The notes below the pieces were generated by a model. That model saw nothing but the letters and a program-made list of their open reading frames with translations. It made no database searches and was not told where the DNA came from. Below, piece by piece: positions 26,638-36,244 of a stretch of DNA of 64,000 nt; within the stretch, counting starts at the first letter, position 1, and the number at the start of each line of letters is the position of its first letter. The translations under genes and the position numbers were made by a program. Source of the DNA: Mycobacterium sp. 236(2023) (GTDB lineage Bacteria > Actinomycetota > Actinomycetes > Mycobacteriales > Mycobacteriaceae); contig NZ_JARSBP010000003.1 of the NCBI RefSeq assembly GCF_029623955.1, positions 1,116,001-1,180,000 on the forward strand. The letters are read 5' to 3'.

Positions 26638-27210
26638 GTGACCCAGAGCTACCGCAGACATCGTCGGCCGGTGAAGGCGCTGGCCGTTGCTGCGGCGGCC
26701 CTGCTTCCGGTGCTGGCGGCGTGTTCCGACTCCGAACCGCAAGGCCCGGCTGTGCCGTCATCCGAGGCGCCGGAGCAGAACATTTCGCACGGCCCGTTCT
26801 TCCCCGAGTGCGGCGGTATCAGCGACGAGACGATCTCGCAGCTGACCGAGCAGCCCGGGTTGGTCAACACCGCGAAGACGTCCGTCGGGTGCCAGTGGCT
26901 GTCCGGCGGATCCATCCTCGGCCCGCATTTCTCGTTCTCGTGGTTCCGAGGAAGCCCGATCGGGCGCGAACGCAAGACCATGGAGTTGTCGCGCACCAGC
27001 GTCGAGGACGTCAACATCGAGGGCCACGACGGGTTCATCGGCATCAACGAGGACCCGGATCCCAAGATCGGCGTCAACCTGTGCGAGGTCGGTATCGGGT
27101 TCGGTGACGACTTCATCGAATGGTCCATCAGCTTCTCGCAGCCGCCGTACCCGGACGCGTGTGAAGTGGCCAAGGAACTCACCCGCCAGTCGATTGTGAA
27201 CTCCAAATGA
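26638..27210 (+). CDS. lprB: Lipoprotein LprB (DUF3558)
   Basis: 190 residues from GTG 26638. TACAGT (26625-26630) lies 7 nt before the GTG, fitting a leaderless mRNA. Signal peptide with lipobox LAAC (Cys near residue 29). The mature part is a DUF3558 domain with paired cysteines (PECGGI, VGCQWL, NLCEVG, DACEVA). Position (divergent from the Rv1273c-like gene, overlapping lprC by ATGA) matches M. tuberculosis lprB. Cell-envelope protein of unknown function. Confidence 0.9.
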   Translation: MTQSYRRHRRPVKALAVAAAALLPVLAACSDSEPQGPAVPSSEAPEQNISHGPFFPECGGISDETISQLTEQPGLVNTAKTSVGCQWLSGGSILGPHFSFSWFRGSPIGRERKTMELSRTSVEDVNIEGHDGFIGINEDPDPKIGVNLCEVGIGFGDDFIEWSISFSQPPYPDACEVAKELTRQSIVNSK

Positions 27211-27752
27211 CCTCTCGCGTACTCAAGGGCGCGATCGCCGCGATGGCGGGCCTGGTCGTGCTGACCGGCTGCACGCAAACCGTCGAAGGCACCGCGGCCA
27301 AGTCGGGCTCCGGGGACGTACCCCGCAACGACAACTCCGAGCGCAAGTACCCGAACCTGCTGAAGGAGTGCGAAGTTCTCACCGAGGACATCCTCGCCGA
27401 GACGGTCGGTGCGGATCCGCTCGACATCCAGAGCACCTTCGTCGGCGCGATCTGCCGCTGGCAGGCCGCCAACCCGGCGGGCCTGGTGGACATCACCCGG
27501 TTCTGGTTCGAGACGGGCAGCCTCGACAACGAGCGCAAGGTCGCCGATGAGCTGCAGTATCAGGTCGAGAATCGATCGGTGGCGGGTATCGAGTCGATCG
27601 TCATGAAGCCCAACGATCCCAACGGAGCGTGCGGGGTGGCCAGCGACGCGGCAGGCGTGGTCGGCTGGTGGGTCAACCCGCAGACGCCAGGGATGGACGC
27701 CTGCGGAATGGCGATCAAGCTGATGGAGCTGACGCTCGCTACCCGCGCCTAG
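27207..27752 (+). CDS. lprC: Lipoprotein LprC (DUF3558)
   Basis: 181 residues. Signal peptide with lipobox LTGC, then a DUF3558 domain (LLKECEVLTEDILAETVG, ICRWQAANP, GACGVAS, MDACGMAI) that is paralogous to LprB. The start overlaps the lprB stop in ATGA, giving translational coupling. Probably works together with LprB at the cell surface; function unknown. Confidence 0.92.
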   Translation: MTSRVLKGAIAAMAGLVVLTGCTQTVEGTAAKSGSGDVPRNDNSERKYPNLLKECEVLTEDILAETVGADPLDIQSTFVGAICRWQAANPAGLVDITRFWFETGSLDNERKVADELQYQVENRSVAGIESIVMKPNDPNGACGVASDAAGVVGWWVNPQTPGMDACGMAIKLMELTLATRA

Positions 27753-27755
27753 CTT

Positions 27756-28274
27756 TCAGCGCGCGGTATGGAAGTCCACGAGTTCGGTGCCCCGTAACGC
27801 CCACTGATCCCACGGCGCGGTCGAGCGCAGCACCGCGATCGACGACGTCGGGTACTTCCCCGAAATCTGCTGGGCGGCAGCGCCGTTGCTGGATTCTTCG
27901 TCGGCGAGACCCAGCGCCAGCGACGACATCACCGGTTCGTGGCCGACGACGAGCAGGGTGGACACCTCGCCGTCGAACCGCGACTGCACGCCGTTGATCT
28001 CTTCGATGACGATGCCGGGCGTCGCGTCGTAGATCCGGTCGACGAACTGTACCGGCGCGGTGATTCCGGTGCGTTCCAATGTCTGTCGCGTGCGGGTGGC
28101 CGTGGAGCACAACACCGCATCCACGGTTGCGATGTTCTCCCTGATCCAGTCGCCGGCCAGTGTGCCCTCCCTGACACCTCGCGACGCCAGCGGGCGGTCG
28201 TGATCGGACACGCCGTCCGGATAGTCGGATTTGGCGTGACGCAGCAGCAGCAGTGTGCGGTATCGGTCGCTCAT
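27756..28274 (-). CDS. SixA-like phosphohistidine phosphatase (Rv1276c-like)
   Basis: 172 residues of the histidine-phosphatase (phosphoglycerate-mutase-like) superfamily. The RHG-type motif is LLLRHAKSDYP at residues 9-19 and the second catalytic His is in VVGHEPVMS. SixA-type enzymes dephosphorylate phosphohistidine proteins; nucleotide or sugar phosphatase activity is an alternative. Same position as Rv1276c. It converges with lprC, with 3 bp between stop codons. Confidence 0.9.
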   Translation of the reverse strand: MSDRYRTLLLLRHAKSDYPDGVSDHDRPLASRGVREGTLAGDWIRENIATVDAVLCSTATRTRQTLERTGITAPVQFVDRIYDATPGIVIEEINGVQSRFDGEVSTLLVVGHEPVMSSLALGLADEESSNGAAAQQISGKYPTSSIAVLRSTAPWDQWALRGTELVDFHTAR

Positions 28275-28378
28275 CCCATTAACCGTAGGGCATGCCGGTG
28301 CACGTCCACGGACTTGTCGGAGGGCGGACCTACAGTAGCTGTGCCCTCAAGGAAACCGACTGGGAAGGACGGGTTGAC

Positions 28379-29527
28379 ATGCGATTCCTGCACACGGCTG
28401 ACTGGCAGCTCGGAATGACCCGTCATTACCTCAACGGGGATGCGCAGCCGAGGTATTCGGCCGCGCGCCGGGGTGCGGTGGTTGCACTCGGCACGCTGGC
28501 CGCCGATACCGGCGCCGAGTTCGTCGTCGTCGCCGGGGACGTGTTCGAACACAATCAACTCGCCCCGCGTGAGGTCAGCACCGCGCTGGAGGCCATGCGC
28601 GCCATCACGGTGCCGGTGTACCTGCTGCCGGGCAACCACGACCCGCTCGATGCGTCGTCGGTCTACACGAGCGCGCTGTTCACCTCCGAGCGGCCCGACA
28701 ACGTGATCGTGCTCGATCGTCCCGGTGTGCACGACGTCCGGCCGGGCCTGCAACTGGTCGCCGCGCCGTGGTACTCGAAAGCCCCGACCACCGACCTCGT
28801 CGCCGACGTCGTCGATGCGCTGCCGGCCGACGGGACCACCCGGATCCTCGTCGGGCACGGCGCCGTCGACATCCTCGTCCCGGACAAGGACCGCCCGTCG
28901 CTGATCGGGCTCGGAGCAGTCGAGGGGGCCATCAGGCGTGGCGCCGTGCACTATGTCGCATTGGGGGACAAGCACTCTCGGATGAGCGTCGGATCGACCG
29001 GCCGCATCTGGTACTCGGGCTCGCCCGAGGTCACCAACTACGACGACATCGAACCCGATCCGGGGCATGTGCTCGCCGTCGACATCGACGAATCCGACGA
29101 CGCCCGGCCTGTCCGTGTCGATGCGCACCGCGTCGGTGCGTGGCGGTTCATGTCGCTGAGGCACACGGTGGACAACACGCGCGATGTCGCCGACCTCGAC
29201 ATCAACCTCGACCAGATGACGGACAAGGAACGTACCGTCATCCGGCTCGGCCTCACGGGTTCGTTGACGGTCACCGACCGCGCGGCGCTGGATGCCTGCC
29301 TGGATCGCTATGCGCGGTTGTTCGCGGCGCTGGTGCCCTGGGACAAAGAAACCGACATCGCGGTGATGCCCGCCGACGGTGAGTTCGACGACCTGGGCAT
29401 CGGCGGGTTCGCCGCGGCCGCCGTCGACGAGCTCGTCGCCACGGCGCGTGTCGCCGGTGACGAGGGCGACGACGCACGCGCCGCGCTGGCGTTGCTGCTG
29501 CGACTCGCGGAAGGAGGCGCGGCATGA
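28379..29527 (+). CDS. SbcD-like exonuclease / metallophosphoesterase (Rv1277-like)
   Basis: 382 residues. Calcineurin-like nuclease motifs: LHTADWQLG, VVAGDVFEHN, LPGNHDPLD, VGHGAVD and GDKHSRM, the metal ligands of Mre11/SbcD. The start ATG at 28379 begins at MRFLHTADWQ; GGAAGGAC lies upstream. The downstream ATPase gene overlaps by ATGA, as in SbcCD pairs, so the two likely form a DNA-end processing nuclease complex. Equivalent to Rv1277. Confidence 0.9.
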   Translation: MRFLHTADWQLGMTRHYLNGDAQPRYSAARRGAVVALGTLAADTGAEFVVVAGDVFEHNQLAPREVSTALEAMRAITVPVYLLPGNHDPLDASSVYTSALFTSERPDNVIVLDRPGVHDVRPGLQLVAAPWYSKAPTTDLVADVVDALPADGTTRILVGHGAVDILVPDKDRPSLIGLGAVEGAIRRGAVHYVALGDKHSRMSVGSTGRIWYSGSPEVTNYDDIEPDPGHVLAVDIDESDDARPVRVDAHRVGAWRFMSLRHTVDNTRDVADLDINLDQMTDKERTVIRLGLTGSLTVTDRAALDACLDRYARLFAALVPWDKETDIAVMPADGEFDDLGIGGFAAAAVDELVATARVAGDEGDDARAALALLLRLAEGGAA

Positions 29528-32178
29528 AGCTGCATCGGTTGGTGCTGACGAACTACCGCGGAATCTCCCACCGCGACATCGAGTTTCCCGACCGCGGGGT
29601 GGTTGTCGTCAGCGGCGCCAACGAGGTCGGCAAGTCGTCGATGCTCGAAGCGCTCGACCTGCTCCTCGAGTCCAAGGACCGGTCGTCGAAGAAAGAGGTC
29701 AAACAGGTCAAGCCCACCCACGCCGACGTGGGTGCCGAGGTGACAGCCGAGATCTCCGCCGGCCCTTACCATTTCGTCTATCGTAAGCGGTTCCACAAGA
29801 GGCCCGAGACCGAGTTGACGGTGCTGGCTCCCAAGCGCATGCAGCTCACCGGAGACGAGGCGCACGAACGGGTGCGGGCGATGCTCGCCGAGACCGTCGA
29901 CCTGGATCTGTGGCAGGCGCAGCGGGTGATGCAGTCGGCGCCGACGACGGCAGCGGATCTGTCGGGTTGTGACGCGTTGTCGCGTGCGCTCGACGTGGCG
30001 GCGGGCGCCGTCGACGACGACCCGGCGCCGGGTGGCGCGGTGGATGCCTTGCTCATCGACAAGATCGACGCGGAGTATCGGCGCTACTTCACGGCGACCG
30101 GGCGGGCCACCGGGGAGTGGGCCGCCGCCACGGCACGTCTGCGCGCCGCCGACGAAGAGGTGGCGCGCTGCGCGGCGGCGGTCGCTGAGGTCGACGAGGC
30201 GGTGCGGCGGCACGCCGCGCTGACGGTCGAACTTGCCGGCCTTGCCGAAGAGAGCGATTGTGCTGCAACACGACTCGCCGAGACGGACAAAGCGGCCAAA
30301 GCCGTCGCCGCGCTGCGGGTGGAACTCGATCAGGCCATCGTGCGCGGGAATGCCGCCACCGCCACCCAGGTTGCGTCGCGCACGGCGCTCACCGACCGGC
30401 GCCGCGCCCGCGCGGAGATCGAGGAGCGCACTGCGACCATCGCCCGGCTGCAGCGTGAATCGGACGACGCCGTCGAAGCTTTCGACACCGCGGTCGAGAT
30501 GAAGACGGCGGCCGACGCAACGGCCGCACAGGCCAGGGCAACACTGGCCGCCGGGCGGGAGCGGGTCGACGCGGCGCGCGCCGAGGTTCAGCGGCTGCGC
30601 GATCGTGAGGATGCCGACCGGCTGACCGGTTGGCTCGCCAGGGTCGAACGCAACGAGCGCGAGCTGGCCATCGTGCAGCACGAGCTCAACGGAATCACGT
30701 TGACGCCGGCACTGATGACGGCCATCGAGGAGGCCACTGTCGTCGTCGACCGCGCAGCCGTCGCCGTCGAGCAGGCCTCGGCTCATATCGAGTTGCTGGC
30801 CGCAGCCGACGTCGAGGTCATGGTCGGTGGCGAGACGGTGACGCTGCGAGCAGGGGACACCTGGTCTGGCGGAGTCACCGCGGCCACCGGTGTCGACGTA
30901 CCCGGGGTGTTGTCGATGCGGGTCACCCCCGGAGCGTCGACCACCGCGACTCAGGCCAAGCTCGACACCGCAACGGCTGTCCTGGCCGAGGCGCTGAAGC
31001 AGGCCGGTGTCGGCGACGTGGAGGCCGCGAGGGCGCTGGATCGACGTCGGCATGAGCTGCGCGCATCCCGCCAACGTGTGCGTGCCGTTCTCGATGAGCT
31101 GACCGCCGACGATTCCTTCGACGATGTGCGTGCACAGCTGGCCGCTATCGAAGCGCGGCTGCCGGCCGCACAAGGCCTCTTCGAAACAGATGCCGACGGG
31201 GCGCTGGACCCCGCTGCGCAGCGGCTCGAACTTGTCGAAGCCACCGCCGCGCATCAGGAAGCCAAGCGGGACTGCGACATTCACACCAAGGTCGCCGACG
31301 AAGCCGGCAAGCTACTGGCCCAGCGCGAACTGCATGCCGCCCGCGTGATGGAGAAGTTGGCTGCCGCGCAGCTCGAACTCGCGGCCGCCGCGCAGCGTCT
31401 GGACGACCAGCGCGCCACGGTCACCGACGACGCCCTCGCAGTCAAGGCCGAAGCCGATGACGAGGCGGCGGTGGCGGCACAGAACGTCGTCGCCCGGCTC
31501 GACGCCCAACTCGCGGAGCACCTGCCCGACGAGGTCGAGACAGCGCTCGCCCAGGCGTCCCGTGATGCGGCAGCTGTCGCGGCACGGCACGACGCCGTCG
31601 CCGACTCGCTGCGCGACGTGGCGGCGCAGCTCACGGTGTTCGGCACCCAGGGCCGCAAAGGCAACCTCGACGCCGCCGAGACCGAGCGCGAGCGTGCCGA
31701 GGCCGACTACGTGCGGGTCCAGCGGCGGGCCCGCGCCGCGGAATTGCTCCGGTCGGTCATGGGCAGGCATCGCGACGCGATGCGGCAGCGCTACGTCGAC
31801 CCGTTCCGCAGTGAGGTGGAACGCCTGGGGCGCATCGTGTTCGGCGAGAGTTTCGAGGTCGATGTCGACAGCGCGCTGTGCATCGGCACCCGCACCCTGT
31901 CCGGCCGCACCGTGCCGTACGACTCGCTGTCCGGTGGAGCCAAGGAGCAGCTGGGCATCGTCGCGCGGCTGGCCGGGGCGGTGCTGGTCGCCAAGGAGGA
32001 CAGTGTTCCGGTGGTCATCGACGACGCGCTGGGCTTCACCGATGCGGAGCGGTTGACGAAGATGGCCGAGGTGTTCGACGCCGTCGCAGGCGACGGTCAG
32101 GTGATCATCCTGACGTGCAGCCCGCAGCGCTACGCGGACGTGCGCAGCGCTGCACACATCGAGCTGATCGCCGGCTGA
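29524..32178 (+). CDS. SbcC/Rad50-like ATPase (Rv1278-like)
   Basis: 884 residues. N-terminal Walker A GANEVGKSS (31-39), a long Ala/Glu/Arg-rich coiled-coil middle (about 190-700), and C-terminal signature SLSGGAKEQLG with Walker B VPVVIDDALGF. The coiled coil is shorter than in E. coli SbcC (about 1048 aa), and no CxxC zinc hook is visible at its centre, where a small beta domain occurs instead (about 430-480, VEVMVGGETVTLRAGDTW). Partner of the SbcD-like nuclease; corresponds to Rv1278. Confidence 0.9.
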   Translation: MKLHRLVLTNYRGISHRDIEFPDRGVVVVSGANEVGKSSMLEALDLLLESKDRSSKKEVKQVKPTHADVGAEVTAEISAGPYHFVYRKRFHKRPETELTVLAPKRMQLTGDEAHERVRAMLAETVDLDLWQAQRVMQSAPTTAADLSGCDALSRALDVAAGAVDDDPAPGGAVDALLIDKIDAEYRRYFTATGRATGEWAAATARLRAADEEVARCAAAVAEVDEAVRRHAALTVELAGLAEESDCAATRLAETDKAAKAVAALRVELDQAIVRGNAATATQVASRTALTDRRRARAEIEERTATIARLQRESDDAVEAFDTAVEMKTAADATAAQARATLAAGRERVDAARAEVQRLRDREDADRLTGWLARVERNERELAIVQHELNGITLTPALMTAIEEATVVVDRAAVAVEQASAHIELLAAADVEVMVGGETVTLRAGDTWSGGVTAATGVDVPGVLSMRVTPGASTTATQAKLDTATAVLAEALKQAGVGDVEAARALDRRRHELRASRQRVRAVLDELTADDSFDDVRAQLAAIEARLPAAQGLFETDADGALDPAAQRLELVEATAAHQEAKRDCDIHTKVADEAGKLLAQRELHAARVMEKLAAAQLELAAAAQRLDDQRATVTDDALAVKAEADDEAAVAAQNVVARLDAQLAEHLPDEVETALAQASRDAAAVAARHDAVADSLRDVAAQLTVFGTQGRKGNLDAAETERERAEADYVRVQRRARAAELLRSVMGRHRDAMRQRYVDPFRSEVERLGRIVFGESFEVDVDSALCIGTRTLSGRTVPYDSLSGGAKEQLGIVARLAGAVLVAKEDSVPVVIDDALGFTDAERLTKMAEVFDAVAGDGQVIILTCSPQRYADVRSAAHIELIAG

Positions 32179-32198
32179 CGGCTGCGGGCCCGCCTGCA

Positions 32199-32263
32199 CC
32201 GCGAGCGCGCGTGTCTGTACAGCAACACGCCGCCGCGGCCCGTGCGAAACGTCGCGCTCGCGG
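32199..32263. repeat. Inverted repeat between convergent genes
   Basis: CCGCGAGCGCG (32199-32209) and CGCGCTCGCGG (32253-32263) are perfect 11-bp inverted arms around a 43-nt loop. It lies between the stops of the SbcC-like and DszA-like genes and could terminate both transcripts. Confidence 0.5.
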
Positions 32264-32276
32264 CCGCCGAGTGCGC

Positions 32277-33632
32277 TCAGCTCACCGACTGCAGCCGTGC
32301 CGGAGCGTCGAAAGCGGGTTGTTTCAGACCGAGATGGTCCCGCAACGTGGATCCGGTGTACTCGGTGCGGAACAGGCCGCGCCGCTGCAGTTCCGGCACC
32401 ACCGCGTCGACGAAATCGTTGAAGGTGCCGGGTGTCTGGGCCGCAGACACGATGAAGCCGTCGGCCTCGCCCGCGACGAACGACTCCTCGATCTGATCGG
32501 CGACCTGCTCCGCGGTTCCGACGAACTGCGGCAGCAGCACACCTTGGGCGTACCACTTGCCGATGTCGCGCAGCGTGAGGTTGTCGCGGTTGGCGACCCG
32601 GCGCGCGGTGTCGAATAGCCCCTGCGTACCGGATACCGTCACATCCTCGACCGGGGCGTCCAGGTCGTACTGCGAGAAGTCGTGATCCGTGTGGACCGAC
32701 AGCGTGATCAGCCCGGAGATGGGGTCGGCAAGCTCGTTGTGGAATGCCTGCTTCTCCCGTGCGATCGACTCTGTCTCGCCGATGAACGGAATGAACGCAG
32801 GGAAGATCAACACCTGATCGGGATCTCGCCCGAGGTCGGACGCCCGCGACTTCACGTCGTCGTAGTAGGCGCGGCGGCCCTCTGGCGTCGGATCGATCTC
32901 GAAGATCGCCTCCGCCCACCGCGCCGCGAAATCCTTGCCCGTCGCCGACGCCCCCGCTTGGATCAGCACCGGCCGACCCTGCGGAGAATGCGGCACGTTC
33001 AGCGGCCCTCGGGTGCGGAAGTACTCGCCGTCATGCTCGACGCGGTGAATTCGGTTGGGATCGGCGAAGATACCCTCGGTCTTGTCCAGAACCAGAGCAT
33101 CGGGATCCCAGCTCGACCACAGCTCCAGCGTCGTGCGCACGAACTCGTCGGCCCGCTGGTAGCGGAACTCGTGGTCGAGGTGCTCGGTGTGACCGAAGTT
33201 CTGCGCCTCGCCCTGCGACAGCGACGTCACGATGTTCCACGCGACCCGGCCCTGGGTGATGTGGTCCAGGCTGGCGAAGATGCGGGCCAGCTCGTAGGGG
33301 TGGAAGTACGTGGCGGACTTGGTGATCGCGACGCCCAGCTTGGATGTGACCGCCCCGATGCTGGCCGCGACGATCGACGGATCGAGCGTCGCGGTGGCCT
33401 GCGTCCCGCGGCGCAGCGGCTCGGTGATGTCGTCACCGAACCGGCCCGGTGCGGCGAGCAGGTCGGCGAAGAAGACGAAGTCGAACTTGCCCCGCTCCAG
33501 AATGCGTCCGATGCGGTGGTAGTAGTCCGGCGTCGTGAAGCGGGTGTCGCTGGCCGGGTGGCGCCACGCGGCGTGCGAGTGGGTGACCTGCGACGCGATC
33601 TGGAATCCGCCGAGGTGAAGCTGTCGAGCCAT
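32277..33632 (-). CDS. FMN-dependent monooxygenase, NtaA/SnaA/DszA family
   Basis: 451 residues of the luciferase-like class. Characteristic stretches: FDFVFFADLLAAPG, GRVAWNIVTSLSQGEAQNFG, FRYQRADEFVRTTLELWSSW and PVLIQAGASATGKDFAA. Relatives are nitrilotriacetate, EDTA, alkyl-sulfone and dibenzothiophene-sulfone monooxygenases, which use FMNH2 from a separate reductase. Next to a DszC/SfnB-like protein (31 bp upstream), a sulfone or sulfonate desulfurisation role is the best guess; it would release sulfite. No flavin reductase gene is adjacent. Confidence 0.86.
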   Translation of the reverse strand: MARQLHLGGFQIASQVTHSHAAWRHPASDTRFTTPDYYHRIGRILERGKFDFVFFADLLAAPGRFGDDITEPLRRGTQATATLDPSIVAASIGAVTSKLGVAITKSATYFHPYELARIFASLDHITQGRVAWNIVTSLSQGEAQNFGHTEHLDHEFRYQRADEFVRTTLELWSSWDPDALVLDKTEGIFADPNRIHRVEHDGEYFRTRGPLNVPHSPQGRPVLIQAGASATGKDFAARWAEAIFEIDPTPEGRRAYYDDVKSRASDLGRDPDQVLIFPAFIPFIGETESIAREKQAFHNELADPISGLITLSVHTDHDFSQYDLDAPVEDVTVSGTQGLFDTARRVANRDNLTLRDIGKWYAQGVLLPQFVGTAEQVADQIEESFVAGEADGFIVSAAQTPGTFNDFVDAVVPELQRRGLFRTEYTGSTLRDHLGLKQPAFDAPARLQSVS

Positions 33633-33663
33633 GGTCGGGTGTCTCCGTTCAGGGTGGTTGGGC

Positions 33664-34878
33664 TCAGAAGTACGCGTTCGCGGGGATTTCGGTGCCGTGC
33701 AACAGGTTCTGGCCGATCACCCGGGCCTTGTAGGCCACCGGGTTGTGCAACGTGATGGTGCGGATGTTGCGCCAGTGCCGGTCGAGGTTCAGCTTGCGGC
33801 TCGCCGCGCTCGCCCCGCCCAACTCCAGCAGCCTCGTCGCGGCCTGCGGTGCGACGTCGTCGAGATGAACCTTTGCCTTGGCGACCTTCAGCTGCGCCTC
33901 GGCGGCCAGGTCGGCGTCCGGCACACCACGGTGTTCCGACGCCGTCGCCTCGCCGATCGCGCCGGCAGCGTCGAGGACCACCGCCCTGGCGACGTACGCG
34001 GTGCTCGCCAGCTCGCCGAGCTGTCGCTGCAGCAGCGGGTCGTCGGTCGGGCGTTCGGCCAGCGCATGGCTGAAGCTGCGATCCCGGGATCGCAGGAGCG
34101 CGACCCCGTCGTCGACCACCGACTCCAGGATCCCGGCGACCACCGCGTGGATGTAGAGCTGCAGCGCGGCGTACTGCACCGTCGGCACCGGCTCGGCGTC
34201 GTAGGAGGTGTCGCTGAGCACCTCGTCCTGTGAGACCGCCACATCGGTGAACGTCGTGGTCCCCGTGCCCGTCCTGCGCTGGCCGAAGCCGTCCCAGTCG
34301 TCGACGATGCGCACACCCTCCCGGTTCACAGGAACGACGACATTCGCCACGGAGTCGTGGTCGGTCGTCGCGGTGACCGTCAGGTAGTCGGAGAACAGGG
34401 TGCCGGTGCTGTAGTACTTCTCGCCGTCGAGCCGGTACTCGCCGGGGCCTGTCGGCAGCAGGCGCGTGTTGAACACCAGGCTGCCGACCGCATGGGAACC
34501 CTTCTCGCTGAACGCGTTGCCGAACAGGCTTCCTGCGGCGATTTTCCGTAGCCATTCCTGTGAATTCCGGGTGTCCGCGGTGCGCAGGCGCTCCTCGGCG
34601 AACCAGAAATGGGTCCGGAAGATGTGCGCCACAATGGGATCCGCCCGCGCGACATCGATGACGGCCGAGAACAGCTGCGCGACGGTGAGCCCGGGCCCGC
34701 CGAAGCCGGCAGGCAGCCGCAGCGTGCCGAAGCCGGCACGTTTGAGGGCGATCACCTGGTCAAAAGGATTCTGGTCGTTGAGGTCTCGGTCCTTGGCGCC
34801 GGCGCTGATCTGGCTGAGCAGGTCGGCGAATTCGGGGGAGCCCGGCAGGAGCGGCGTGACGTGGTCCACTGAGGTCAT
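33664..34878 (-). CDS. Acyl-CoA-dehydrogenase-fold flavin monooxygenase (SfnB/DszC-like)
   Basis: 404 residues. The fold is acyl-CoA dehydrogenase-like, with RAGFGTLRLPAGFGGPG, SLFGNAFSEKGSHAVG, DGEKYYSTGTLFSDY and the C-terminal HWRNIRTITLHNPVAYK, as in DszC/SfnB. These are FMNH2-dependent monooxygenases acting on organosulfur compounds, lacking the acyl-CoA catalytic Glu. A TACAAC -10-like element lies 6 nt before the ATG at 34878; an in-frame start exists 12 codons upstream. Forms an operon with the DszA-like gene. Confidence 0.86.
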   Translation of the reverse strand: MTSVDHVTPLLPGSPEFADLLSQISAGAKDRDLNDQNPFDQVIALKRAGFGTLRLPAGFGGPGLTVAQLFSAVIDVARADPIVAHIFRTHFWFAEERLRTADTRNSQEWLRKIAAGSLFGNAFSEKGSHAVGSLVFNTRLLPTGPGEYRLDGEKYYSTGTLFSDYLTVTATTDHDSVANVVVPVNREGVRIVDDWDGFGQRRTGTGTTTFTDVAVSQDEVLSDTSYDAEPVPTVQYAALQLYIHAVVAGILESVVDDGVALLRSRDRSFSHALAERPTDDPLLQRQLGELASTAYVARAVVLDAAGAIGEATASEHRGVPDADLAAEAQLKVAKAKVHLDDVAPQAATRLLELGGASAASRKLNLDRHWRNIRTITLHNPVAYKARVIGQNLLHGTEIPANAYF

Positions 34879-34981
34879 GGCTCGGTTGTACTGACCGGCG
34901 GTGGCCGGACGCACTGCTTTGGATCACCCCGAACCGAACCGACGACGCACGGGGTGCCCGGCACCGCCGCCGCGGGGCACA

Positions 34982-36244
34982 ATGAGCGTGATGACGATGA
35001 ATGCCAGACGCCGGCGGGCTCACGACAAGCTCGCGGCGCTGCCGGGTGTGCGACCGGTCCGCAGGCCGATCCGCCCGGGCGGGAACGAGCGATTCGACGT
35101 CTTCTACGTGCGCACGGGCCGGAAATCAGCCCGCCCGCTGGTCGTCATCCCCGGTGGCCCCGGGGCGGCCTCGATCGCGCTCTACCGGGCGTTCCGGCGG
35201 CGCGCCGCGGTCTCCGGCCTCGACCTCATCATGATCGAACACCGCGGCGTCGGGCTGTCTCGTCATGACGACAGGGGCGCCGACCTGCCCCCGGAGGCGT
35301 TGACCGTCGATGCCGCGGTGGACGACGTCGCCGCGGTCCTCGATGACGCCCAGGTCGACCGTGCCATCGTCTACGGCACGTCGTACGGCTCCTACCTGGC
35401 CGCGGGCATGGGTGTGCGCCACCCGGGGCGAGTGCACGCGATGGTCCTCGATTCGCCGCTGCTGTCGGCCGACGACATCGACGACGTGCGGGCCGAGACC
35501 CGCCGCGTGCTCTGGGAAGGTGCGCCGGGAAGTGCGGACCTCGCGTCGCGGGTGCGCAAGCTCGCCGCCGACGGCGTGCTGTCGTCGAAGGACGTCCAGC
35601 TGATCGGCGACATGTACGGCGCGGCGGGCCCGGAGGTCCTGCGCCGTCAGCTGGACCTGCTCCTGGCCGGCCGCGATCTGCTGTGGGCGGCCGTCGGCCT
35701 CGGCACCCGCAAACTCCTTGAGCGCAAAACCCCGTATCACCACGAGCCGGACCTGGTGGAGCGCATCGCCTACCGCGAGCTGAACTACGGCGCCGTGCCG
35801 GACGGCGGTCCACTCGACCCTGCGGTGGCCTTCCGTGAAATGGCCATGGGTGACGTGGAATTCGTCGCCGAGCCCTACGACCTGCCGGCGGCGATGCCGG
35901 GCTTCACGTGGCCGACCGCGGTGCTGTCCGGGGGTCGCGACCTGACGACGCCGCCAGAGATCGCACGCCGCGTCGCCGGATTGATCCCGGATTCGGTGCT
36001 CGTCGACCTGCCGACCGCCGGGCACAGCATTCTCGACACCCGCGAGCAGGCGGCGCTGGAGATCTGCAAAGCGGTCAGCAACGGGAAGATCCACGAACTC
36101 CCTTCGCGCAGCGCGGAACTCGACGCGATGCCGGCGAATCTCACGGTCAGGCTGCTGGTGCGGGCCATCGCCGTGGCCGCCCGCGCGGAATCGGCGGTGC
36201 CTGGCGTTGTGCCGAAGGCCGTGCGCGAGATCGCTACTTCATGA
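34982..36244 (+). CDS. Alpha/beta hydrolase (proline-iminopeptidase-like)
   Basis: 420 residues. The nucleophile elbow is YGTSYGSYLAAG (Ser), the oxyanion region VVIPGGPGAAS, and the catalytic His is in PTAGHSILDTRE; Asp lies in SGGRDLTTPP. HRGVGLSRHDD resembles the prolyl iminopeptidase/S33 group. No signal peptide, so cytosolic. Divergent from the desulfurisation-type genes (103 bp apart); its 3' end overlaps the convergent oppA by 11 bp. Substrate unknown: peptides or esters are equally possible. Confidence 0.82.
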   Translation: MSVMTMNARRRRAHDKLAALPGVRPVRRPIRPGGNERFDVFYVRTGRKSARPLVVIPGGPGAASIALYRAFRRRAAVSGLDLIMIEHRGVGLSRHDDRGADLPPEALTVDAAVDDVAAVLDDAQVDRAIVYGTSYGSYLAAGMGVRHPGRVHAMVLDSPLLSADDIDDVRAETRRVLWEGAPGSADLASRVRKLAADGVLSSKDVQLIGDMYGAAGPEVLRRQLDLLLAGRDLLWAAVGLGTRKLLERKTPYHHEPDLVERIAYRELNYGAVPDGGPLDPAVAFREMAMGDVEFVAEPYDLPAAMPGFTWPTAVLSGGRDLTTPPEIARRVAGLIPDSVLVDLPTAGHSILDTREQAALEICKAVSNGKIHELPSRSAELDAMPANLTVRLLVRAIAVAARAESAVPGVVPKAVREIATS